Below are positions 17,146 through 23,711 of a stretch of 64,000 nt of DNA, one piece after another. The first letter of the stretch is position 1. Every line of letters begins with the position of its first letter. Below the pieces are notes generated by a model. That model ran no database searches, was not told the origin of the DNA, and was given only the letters and a program-made list of their open reading frames with translations. This DNA comes from [Clostridium] aerotolerans DSM 5434 (GTDB lineage: Bacteria; Bacillota; Clostridia; Lachnospirales; Lachnospiraceae), in the NCBI RefSeq assembly GCF_000687555.1, contig NZ_JHWJ01000009.1, positions 1 to 64,000 of the forward strand. The letters are read 5' to 3'. The translations under genes were made by a program, and so were the position numbers.

Positions 17146-18240
17146 ATGGGAAACGGGAACGATGGCATGAATTATGCGCCAAAGGGAAAACCAGAACCAG
17201 TGGTTTCAGAGGGGACCTTCTGCATCGCAGCGGTGGCGCTGGATCACGGACACATCTATGGCATGTGCAATGGCTTAACAGAGGCAGGCGCTACGCTAAA
17301 ATGGGTCTATGACAGGGATCCGAAGAAAGTAGCTGACTTTATGAGGGCATTTCCTCAGGCTAAGGCAGCAGGGAGTGAAGAAGAGGTGTTACGAGATCCT
17401 GAGGTAAAGCTTGTTTGTTCCGCAGCAATAACCAGTCTTCGCAGTGCTTTGGGAATCCGGGTCATGAAGGCAGGAAAGGATTACTTTACAGACAAAGCCC
17501 CCTTAACGACCCTTGAGCAGCTGAGAGAAGTAAAGGAAGCCATTCAGGAGACGGGAAAGAAATACATGGTCTACTACAGTGAACGGATTCACGTAGAGGC
17601 AGCCGTTTTTGCCGGTCAGCTCATAGACCAGGGTGCCATCGGAATGCCCATACATATTGACGGCTTTGGGCCTCACCGAGTGGGAGCTCCAGAAAGCAGA
17701 CCGGAGTGGTTTTTTCAGAAGGAGAAATACGGTGGCATTCTCTGCGATATCGGAAGCCATCAGATCGAACAGTTTCTCTATTACTGTGGGGTAAAAGAGG
17801 CTAAAGTACAGTACTCTCAGGTTGGTAACTTTAGTCATCCGGATTATCCGGAGCTGGAGGACTTTGGAGATGCGGTGCTTTTAGGGGACAATGGAGCCAC
17901 CCAGCATTTCAGGGTAGACTGGCTGACACCAAAGGGGCTTTCCACCTGGGGAGACGGAAGAACCTTTATTTTAGGAACCAGGGGATATATAGAACTGCGT
18001 AAGTATGTAAACATCGGAACCGGAGACGGAAGCTCTGACCACGTATTTCTGGTAAATGATGACGGGGAGCAGCATTTTTTAGTTACGGGAAAGGTGGGAT
18101 ATCCATTTTTCGGACAGTTGATCTTGGACTGCATCAACCGGACAGAAAATGCCATGACTCAGGAGCACGCACTAAAGGCGGTTGAGCTGTGCGTCAAGGC
18201 AGAAGATCAGGCAGTCCTTATAAAAGAAGCCGGGAGGTAG
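17146..18240 (+). CDS. Gfo/Idh/MocA-family oxidoreductase with atypical nucleotide loop
   Basis: This 364-residue protein has the family's Rossmann N-terminal half and C-terminal beta-sheet domain, with GGILCDIGSHQIEQFLYYCG near residues 200-220 as the family signature. The dinucleotide loop that is normally GxGxxG reads ALDHGHIYG here, and the family's EKP motif is DKAPLTT. Cofactor binding may therefore differ from typical members. The ATG at 17146 follows AAAGGAG. It sits between the binding-protein gene and a second, more typical family member, so the two may act in sequence on the imported sugar. Confidence 0.8.
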   Translation: MGNGNDGMNYAPKGKPEPVVSEGTFCIAAVALDHGHIYGMCNGLTEAGATLKWVYDRDPKKVADFMRAFPQAKAAGSEEEVLRDPEVKLVCSAAITSLRSALGIRVMKAGKDYFTDKAPLTTLEQLREVKEAIQETGKKYMVYYSERIHVEAAVFAGQLIDQGAIGMPIHIDGFGPHRVGAPESRPEWFFQKEKYGGILCDIGSHQIEQFLYYCGVKEAKVQYSQVGNFSHPDYPELEDFGDAVLLGDNGATQHFRVDWLTPKGLSTWGDGRTFILGTRGYIELRKYVNIGTGDGSSDHVFLVNDDGEQHFLVTGKVGYPFFGQLILDCINRTENAMTQEHALKAVELCVKAEDQAVLIKEAGR

Positions 18241-18245
18241 AGACC

Positions 18246-19412
18246 ATGTTGCAGATCGCAGTTGTGGGAATCGGAAATATTTCTCCGGCTCATATCGAAG
18301 GCCTTCTAGCCTTCCCGGACCGGTGCCGGATCGTAGCCCTGTGTGATATTTATCCGGAAAAGGCGGAGAGAGCAAAGGAGAAATATCATCTGGATTGTAA
18401 GGTGTTTGATGACCATGAAAAAATGCTAAAGTCCGGCCTGACCATCGATGTGGTACACGTTTGTACGCCTCCCTATGTGCATGGGGAAATTGCCATACAT
18501 GCTATGGACTCAGGCTGTCATGTGGTAGTGGAAAAACCAATGGCAACCTGTCTCAAAGAGTGTGATGCTATGCTGGAAGCAGAAAAGAGAAATAAAGTCA
18601 CAATGGCATGCATTGCACAAAATCGTTTTAGAAACCAGATTTACAAATTAAAAAAGGTGGTAGACAGTGAGTTAGCTGGAAAGATCTGCTGCGCCCATGT
18701 AAATTCCAACTGGTGGAGAGGCCATTGCTACTATGATCTGTGGTGGAGAGGGCTTTGGGAAAAGGAAGGCGGAGGGCCTACCTTAAACCATGCCGTGCAC
18801 CATATCGATATGCTTAACTGGCTGGAGGGGAGGCTCCCGTCTGGTGTCATGTCCATGCTTGCCAACCTGATGCATGACAATGCAGAGGTGGAGGACTTAT
18901 CCCTTGCCATGTTGGAGTATCAGGATGGAAGCCTGGCTCAAATTACCAGTTCTGTGATCCATCATGGGGAAGAACAGGGCATTGAACTGCAGTGCTCCAA
19001 CGCGAAGCTTTCTTATCCCTGGAGCTTAAAGGCGGAACTTTCAAGGTCCAATGGTTTTCCGGAGGACGGAGGAAACCGGGAGCTGATGGATAAGCTTCAG
19101 GCTCTCTATGAGGAAATTCCTGACCTTACCTATGAGGGCCATACCGGGGAAATTGATGACATCCTTTCTGCAATCGAGAGCGGAACCAGGCCTCTGATTA
19201 CTGGTGAGGATGGAAGAAAGACCGTGGAGCTTATTACAGCCATATACAAAGCTGGATTTTTAAAAGAGCGAGTAAGTCTGCCCATCTCACAGGAAGATGA
19301 ATATTACTCCTTTGATGGAATCTTAAATCACGCGGTACGGTTTCATGAAAAATCCGCATCGGTTGAAAATTTTATGGATGTCGGGATTACTTTAGGGAAT
19401 TATAAGAGTTAA
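18246..19412 (+). CDS. Gfo/Idh/MocA-family NAD(P)-dependent oxidoreductase
   Basis: This 388-residue protein has the Rossmann motif VGIGNISPAH at the N-terminus, the conserved VVVEKPMAT near residue 97 (Lys-Pro pair near the active site) and the signature GGGPTLNHAVHHIDMLNWL near 178-196. Such enzymes oxidise a sugar or inositol hydroxyl with NAD(P). The start ATG at 18246 lies five bases after the stop of the preceding oxidoreductase and follows GGGAGG, so the two are tightly coupled. It is the last gene of the lplB-like operon. The substrate is unknown. Confidence 0.88.
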   Translation: MLQIAVVGIGNISPAHIEGLLAFPDRCRIVALCDIYPEKAERAKEKYHLDCKVFDDHEKMLKSGLTIDVVHVCTPPYVHGEIAIHAMDSGCHVVVEKPMATCLKECDAMLEAEKRNKVTMACIAQNRFRNQIYKLKKVVDSELAGKICCAHVNSNWWRGHCYYDLWWRGLWEKEGGGPTLNHAVHHIDMLNWLEGRLPSGVMSMLANLMHDNAEVEDLSLAMLEYQDGSLAQITSSVIHHGEEQGIELQCSNAKLSYPWSLKAELSRSNGFPEDGGNRELMDKLQALYEEIPDLTYEGHTGEIDDILSAIESGTRPLITGEDGRKTVELITAIYKAGFLKERVSLPISQEDEYYSFDGILNHAVRFHEKSASVENFMDVGITLGNYKS

Positions 19413-19446
19413 TGAAAGCAAAGAATATTTCTCTGATATGACAAAA

Positions 19447-19477
19447 GGCTCCATTCACACCCGTGGTGAGTGGAGCC
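19447..19477 (+). other. Strong stem-loop ahead of tusA-like gene
   Basis: GGCTCCATTCAC and GTGAGTGGAGCC form a 12-bp stem (one wobble) with a 7-base loop. No U-run follows, so it is not a standard terminator. It lies 40 bases before the TusA-family start and could be an RNA regulatory or processing structure, or a degenerate terminator of the upstream operon. Confidence 0.5.
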
Positions 19478-19517
19478 GAATCAGGTAAGAGAGCAAATTG
19501 CCACAAGGAGGTATGGT

Positions 19518-19739
19518 ATGAATAAGATTGACTGCCTTGGTGAGATCTGTCCGGTTCCGGTTTTGAAGCTTCGTAATGTCATGGATTCCATACAGAAAGG
19601 GGAGGATTATTTGATGGTCACCGATCACAGCTGTACCATTAAGAATCTGGAGTCCTTTTGTAAAGCGAATCACTTGAAGTATGATTCGGAAGAAGTGATG
19701 AACGGAGTATGGGAAATCACCATTACATCTAACAGATAG
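19518..19739 (+). CDS. TusA/SirA-family sulfur carrier protein
   Basis: This 73-residue protein has the family pattern DCLGEICPVPVLKL at its N-terminus, with Cys11 of the CPxP motif as the persulfide-carrying residue. Family members accept sulfane sulfur from rhodaneses or desulfurases and pass it on. I choose the ATG at 19518, after AAGGAGG; a longer frame from 19470 has no ribosome binding site. It converges with the LysR gene, overlapping it by 11 bases, and a second TusA paralogue lies at 21584. The two are similar over the whole length (both end with WEI-type strands). Confidence 0.87.
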   Translation: MNKIDCLGEICPVPVLKLRNVMDSIQKGEDYLMVTDHSCTIKNLESFCKANHLKYDSEEVMNGVWEITITSNR

Positions 19740-20628
19740 TTTCCTTTAATACCCGTTCCATATACTTAATCAGTTTTGAGGACTCATTGTTGACAGGAGT
19801 CTGGCTGCTGTGGCGAATGGAATAATAGTCATTTTCAATTTCCAGGCAAGGGCAGTCTATAATCCTTAGCTGCTTGTGATAAAGCTCCTTTTTCATTGCC
19901 ATATAAGGGAGAAATGCCAGACCAAACCCATTGATGGCAGACAGCTTAATGGATTCCGTGGATTCTAAAGTATAGGGAATATGAAGCCGATGAATCTGAA
20001 TTCCATTTCTGGTCAGCACCTTATCAATGATTTGCCTTGTTTTCTGAGTTTTTACCAGCATCAACAGGGGGTAGTGGTAAAGATCATCGCAGGATAGAGA
20101 ATCCGGAACTTCCATCTTTTCCCCAGCTACCAGATAGAAGCGGTCGGAAAATACTTTCTTTGAGGACAGGCCTTTCATTCTGGGTCTCCCTATGATAATC
20201 CCCATATCAGCGTAGCCTTTTGCAATTTTTTCTTCGATCTGACTGCTGGACATGACCTCCATCTGGAGGGTGTACTGGGGGTAGCTATTCTTGACGTGAA
20301 ACATGGTGCAGGGGAGTGCGTAGGAATAGACACAGGGATTTGCAATGATATGTATGATTTTGTTCTGGTTCTGGGCATTGGCAATCTCAAGGGTCATTCT
20401 GTCATAGGAGGAGACCATTTCCATGGCGCGCTGATATACAATAGAGCCAGTGTGAGTGGGGATTACGCCGTTGTAGCTCCGTTCAAAAAGACGAGAGCCG
20501 ATTTCCTGTTCCATGACCCGAAGCTGCTGGCTCAGTGCAGACTGGCTGATGTTCATCTGTTCCGCCGCCTTTGAGATGCTGCCTGATTCCACAATCTTTA
20601 AAAACATCTTCAGATTCTGAATATTCAT
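19729..20628 (-). CDS. LysR-family transcriptional regulator
   Basis: This 299-residue regulator has an N-terminal winged helix (residues 1-60: MNIQNLKMFLKIVESGSIS, AAEQMNISQSALSQQLRVME) and a type-2 periplasmic-binding-like effector domain (about 90-295). It diverges from the sulfur transport operon at 20867, with a typical LysR box in the shared promoter region. By position it should be the activator of that operon, comparable in role to CysL/CysB-type sulfur regulators. The effector is unknown. Confidence 0.88.
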   Translation of the reverse strand: MNIQNLKMFLKIVESGSISKAAEQMNISQSALSQQLRVMEQEIGSRLFERSYNGVIPTHTGSIVYQRAMEMVSSYDRMTLEIANAQNQNKIIHIIANPCVYSYALPCTMFHVKNSYPQYTLQMEVMSSSQIEEKIAKGYADMGIIIGRPRMKGLSSKKVFSDRFYLVAGEKMEVPDSLSCDDLYHYPLLMLVKTQKTRQIIDKVLTRNGIQIHRLHIPYTLESTESIKLSAINGFGLAFLPYMAMKKELYHKQLRIIDCPCLEIENDYYSIRHSSQTPVNNESSKLIKYMERVLKETIC

Positions 20629-20744
20629 GATAACCGCCTTTCTAATAAGATATTTTCATTCCATATCTGGACAGTTCCCGAAAAATTTGACCTAATTATA
20701 ACAGAGAATCAGCCTTGTGACCAGCGTTAGACGTTTTTTAGGGT

Positions 20745-20807
20745 ATAAGGAAATCTTATAGCCTATAAAAATGTTGATTAACTGAAAAATCCTGGTTGTG
20801 TTATAAT
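20745..20807 (+). promoter_or_regulatory. LysR box and promoter of the sulfur transport operon
   Basis: A 15-base interrupted palindrome ATAAG-N5-CTTAT (20745-20759, containing the T-N11-A core) lies about 60 bases upstream of the start point implied by TATAAT at 20802-20807. That is the usual distance for the LysR recognition site. The -35 region (TTAACT) is poor, as expected for an activated promoter. Confidence 0.6.
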
Positions 20808-20866
20808 TAGAAACGTAGATTGTTATATAATTATCAATATCTACCATAGCAGAAGGGAGGATTTAA

Positions 20867-21559
20867 GTGTCAGAAACCAACACAGGTACCGTATCAGGTA
20901 CACAAAGAGTGCGTAAGCCTAGAAAGCCAAAAAAGAGTCAGATTCCTTATGCCATATTGCTTACGGCACTGATCATCGCTTTTGGAATTTACTTGGGGCA
21001 GGGGAACAACAAGCTTCCGGTTTACTGGGGATTTGGTATTGCCTTTGGCTACATCCTGCAAAGATCCAGATTTTGTTTCACAGCTGCCTTCCGTGATCCA
21101 TGTATTACAGGAAGCACATCGGTAACAAGAGCTGTTCTGGTGGCATTTGCCGTATCAAGCGTAGGATTTTTAGCCATCAAGTATGCCAGTGTCCTAAAGG
21201 GAGCAGAGACCAATCTAAACATGGCAGGAGTATCTCCTATCGGATTACCCCTGGCATTGGGAGCTGTGTTATTTGGAATCGGTATGGTAATTGCAGGAGG
21301 ATGCGCATCGGGAACATTGATGCGGGTCGGAGAAGGCTTCCTCATGCAGATGCTGGTACTTGTATTCTTCATAGCAGGTTCTGCCTGGGGAGCCCATGAC
21401 ATGGGATTCTGGGGAAAATTCAATGAACATGCACCGAAGGTATATCTGCCTGATGTATTTGGCTGGTTCGGGGCAATTCTCGTACAGGGGCTGATTATCG
21501 TTCTGCTATACATAGCAGCCTTAAAGTGGCAGCAAAAGAAAATGGGCACCATGGATTAA
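20867..21559 (+). CDS. YeeE/YedE-family (TsuA-like) sulfur-compound transporter, half 1
   Basis: This 230-residue membrane protein has a basic cytoplasmic N-terminus and about five hydrophobic segments. It carries two family cysteine motifs, RSRFCFTAAFRD (Cys70) and GGCASGTLMRVGEGF (Cys146). In the thiosulfate transporter TsuA (YeeE) such cysteines line the path. A full TsuA has about 350 residues and two repeats; this protein covers roughly one repeat plus extra helices, and a second half is encoded at 21840. The start is GTG at 20867 after GGGAGG. A selenium-compound role, proposed for some YedE proteins, is an alternative. Confidence 0.82.
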   Translation: MSETNTGTVSGTQRVRKPRKPKKSQIPYAILLTALIIAFGIYLGQGNNKLPVYWGFGIAFGYILQRSRFCFTAAFRDPCITGSTSVTRAVLVAFAVSSVGFLAIKYASVLKGAETNLNMAGVSPIGLPLALGAVLFGIGMVIAGGCASGTLMRVGEGFLMQMLVLVFFIAGSAWGAHDMGFWGKFNEHAPKVYLPDVFGWFGAILVQGLIIVLLYIAALKWQQKKMGTMD

Positions 21560-21583
21560 ATGAAAAAGAAAAGGAGATTTAAA

Positions 21584-21811
21584 ATGGCTGAATTTACATT
21601 AGACTGTCTGGGAGAGGCTTGTCCGGTTCCCTTAATGAAAACAGAGAAAAAAATGGGAGAATTATCCATAGGAGATGTACTGGTGGTATCCATCGATCAC
21701 AGCTGCGCCATGAAGAACGTACCGGAATGGGCAAGAAAACAGGGCCACAATGTGGAAATCGAGGAAGTGGACGACGGAGAATGGGAAATCGTAATCGAGA
21801 AAACTAAGTAA
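21584..21811 (+). CDS. TusA-family sulfur carrier (TsuB-like)
   Basis: This 75-residue protein has DCLGEACPVPLMKTE, with Cys13 in the CPxP motif, and a C-terminal EVDDGEWEIVIEK strand. In thiosulfate uptake systems a TusA-family partner (TsuB/YeeD) takes sulfur from the transported compound. Here the gene sits between two half-transporter genes, a strong hint that it docks to their cytoplasmic face. I choose the ATG at 21584 after AAGGAG; the longer frame would start directly at the previous stop without a site. Confidence 0.87.
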   Translation: MAEFTLDCLGEACPVPLMKTEKKMGELSIGDVLVVSIDHSCAMKNVPEWARKQGHNVEIEEVDDGEWEIVIEKTK

Positions 21812-21839
21812 ATGTCCCTGTGAAAGTAGGTGAATTAAT

Positions 21840-22388
21840 TTGAAAGAGTTTTTTATAAAACTGGGTGAAAATCCTATTTACAAAAAGCTGCTAAAGGAAC
21901 CTTTGACCTATGTGGCAGGAGCTGTTTTGCTTTCCGTGTTCCAGATTGCTCATTTCACTGTATTTGAGAAAGGCTGGGGCGTAACAAGTACCTTTGCCGT
22001 CTGGGGAACCTGGGTCTATCAGGCACTTGGCGGTGATGCCAGCGGCTGGGCATATTATGCGCCGGAAAAGATGCAGAAGGAGCTATATACCAGCTTTCTG
22101 GTTGATGGAGGGTCCATTCGAAATCTTGGAATCATCATAGGGGCTTTGGCGGCTACCTTGTTCGCATCTCAATTTAAGATCAAAAAGATCAAGACCTTAC
22201 GACAGGTAGTAGCTGCCGTTCTTGGAGGCCTCCTCATGGGATACGGAGCAAGACTTGCCAATGGCTGTAACATTGGTGCCTTATTTACGGCCATTGCTTC
22301 CTTCTCTCTGTCTGGTTGGGTGTTCGGAGCCTTTCTTTTGGTGGGAGCGTTTATCGGAAGTAAACTGCTTGCAAAATACTTTATGTAG
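21840..22388 (+). CDS. YeeE/YedE-family (TsuA-like) transporter, half 2
   Basis: This 182-residue membrane protein has about four hydrophobic segments and the motif MGYGARLANGCNIGALFTAI, with Cys143 as the third conserved cysteine of the family. It complements the protein encoded at 20867. The start is a TTG at 21840 with a weak AGGTGA site; the N-terminal sequence KLGENPIYKKLLKEPLTYV is family-like, supporting this start. It is followed 16 bases later by the thioredoxin-reductase-like gene. Confidence 0.82.
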   Translation: MKEFFIKLGENPIYKKLLKEPLTYVAGAVLLSVFQIAHFTVFEKGWGVTSTFAVWGTWVYQALGGDASGWAYYAPEKMQKELYTSFLVDGGSIRNLGIIIGALAATLFASQFKIKKIKTLRQVVAAVLGGLLMGYGARLANGCNIGALFTAIASFSLSGWVFGAFLLVGAFIGSKLLAKYFM

Positions 22389-22404
22389 GAAATGGACGGT
22401 TACC

Positions 22405-23631
22405 ATGGAAAAGAAGACGGAAAGCTATGATGTAGTTATCATAGGAGGCGGAGCTGCCAGCTTAACCGCCGGTATTTACTGCGGAAGAGCAAAGCTTAAG
22501 ACACTGATTATAGAAAAGACTCTGGTGGGCGGCTTAGCTACTTACACCAATGAAATAGAAAATTATCCAGGATTTCCTGATGGCACCACGGGACTTGGCC
22601 TGATGGATCTGTTTCATAAACAGGCAAAGAAATTTGGAGTGGATTTTAAATTAACGGATGTCAAAAAGGTTTCCCTGGAGGGAGATTTAAAAAGGGTAGA
22701 AACCTTTCGCAATGTTTATGAAGCAAAAGCTGTCATTATCGGAAGCGGCGGAAAGCCTCGGCTGACCGGCGCAAGGAATGAGGAAAAGTTTCTTTATGAT
22801 AAGGGGATATCCTTTTGCGCTACCTGTGATGCAGCAGCCAACACCGGTAAGACGGTAATGGTGATTGGAAGCGGTGATGCGGCCATAGAGGAAGGTATGT
22901 TTTTAACCAAGTTTGCTGATAAGGTAATTGTTTCTGTTATGCATGACAATGGGAACATGGACTGCAATGAGATTGCAAAGGCCCAGGCTCTGTCAAATCC
23001 TAAGATGGAGTTCCTATGGAATACTGTAGTGGAAAGCTTTGAAGGAGAGGAAAGACTGGACACCGTGGTCTTAAAGAATGTAAAGACGGGAGAAAATCTT
23101 CCTGTTAAGGTAGACAGTTGCTATTTGTTCATTGGATATCTGCCGAATACAGAATTGTTCCAGGGTATTCTAACGATGAACCGAGGCGGATATCTCATCA
23201 CCAATGAGCGTATGGAGACCAACTTGCCAGGAGTCTACGGAATTGGTGATGTACGGGATAAATTCTTAAAGCAGGTTGCCACGGCAGTGGGAGATGGAGC
23301 TGTAGCTGGTTATGGGGCAGAAAAGTATCTCTCAGAATGCGAGATCTTTGAAAAACAGGTCATGAATGAGGGGAATCCCTCCCTTGTCTATATTTACAAT
23401 GGCATTGATGCTCATTCCAGAGAGCTTCTTCCTGCCTTTAAGGAATTGGAGGAAACAAGAAAAGATATGAGAGTATCCTGTATCGATATTTATAAATCTG
23501 ACGGAATCGCAAAGCGTCTTGGCGTTCATAACAGCCCCTGTGCCCTTTGGATCAAGGGTTCTAAAATCCAGGGGAAAATTGAAGGTGAGATAACACAAGA
23601 CCAGATAGAGAATATGTGCAGAGAATCATAA
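22405..23631 (+). CDS. Thioredoxin-reductase-like flavoprotein fused to a degenerate thioredoxin-like domain
   Basis: This 408-residue protein has residues 1-300 matching low-molecular-weight thioredoxin reductases: FAD motif VVIIGGGAASLTAGIYCG, redox pair CATC (Cys138 and Cys141), NADPH loop VIGSGDAAIEEG, and GVYGIGDVRDKFLKQ. Residues about 315-408 form a thioredoxin-like extension with the cis-proline region HNSPCALWI, but the usual CGPC position reads DAHS, so it has no redox pair. I start it at the ATG at 22405; a longer frame overlaps the previous gene. As last gene of the operon it probably reduces a persulfide or the sulfur compound delivered by TusA (inference). Confidence 0.85.
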   Translation: MEKKTESYDVVIIGGGAASLTAGIYCGRAKLKTLIIEKTLVGGLATYTNEIENYPGFPDGTTGLGLMDLFHKQAKKFGVDFKLTDVKKVSLEGDLKRVETFRNVYEAKAVIIGSGGKPRLTGARNEEKFLYDKGISFCATCDAAANTGKTVMVIGSGDAAIEEGMFLTKFADKVIVSVMHDNGNMDCNEIAKAQALSNPKMEFLWNTVVESFEGEERLDTVVLKNVKTGENLPVKVDSCYLFIGYLPNTELFQGILTMNRGGYLITNERMETNLPGVYGIGDVRDKFLKQVATAVGDGAVAGYGAEKYLSECEIFEKQVMNEGNPSLVYIYNGIDAHSRELLPAFKELEETRKDMRVSCIDIYKSDGIAKRLGVHNSPCALWIKGSKIQGKIEGEITQDQIENMCRES

Positions 23632-23633
23632 AG

Positions 23634-23695
23634 AAAGACCCGCTGGGAAGCAGAAGGAAAAAACGTTCCTGTCTGACTCCTGGCGGGTCTTTTCG
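23634..23695 (+). terminator. Rho-independent terminator of the sulfur operon
   Basis: AAAGACCCGC and GCGGGTCTTTT form the stem with a long, partly paired loop, right after the reductase gene. It separates the convergent sulfur operon and the glycosyltransferase gene. Confidence 0.75.
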
Positions 23696-23711
23696 TTATG
23701 ATAAGCCTCCA

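Noticed and set aside
21049-21552. 167-codon minus-strand frame opposite the YeeE-type gene
   Set aside because: It is antisense to a conserved membrane protein and has no start signals or family features.
20867-22388. Definite selenium transport assignment for the YedE-type proteins
   Set aside because: No selD, selA or other selenium gene is nearby; thiosulfate or another sulfur compound fits the neighbours at least as well, so selenium is kept only as an alternative.
22222-22404. Longer N-terminus for the thioredoxin-reductase-like protein
   Set aside because: It would overlap the transporter gene by over 160 bases; the FAD motif begins right after the ATG at 22405.
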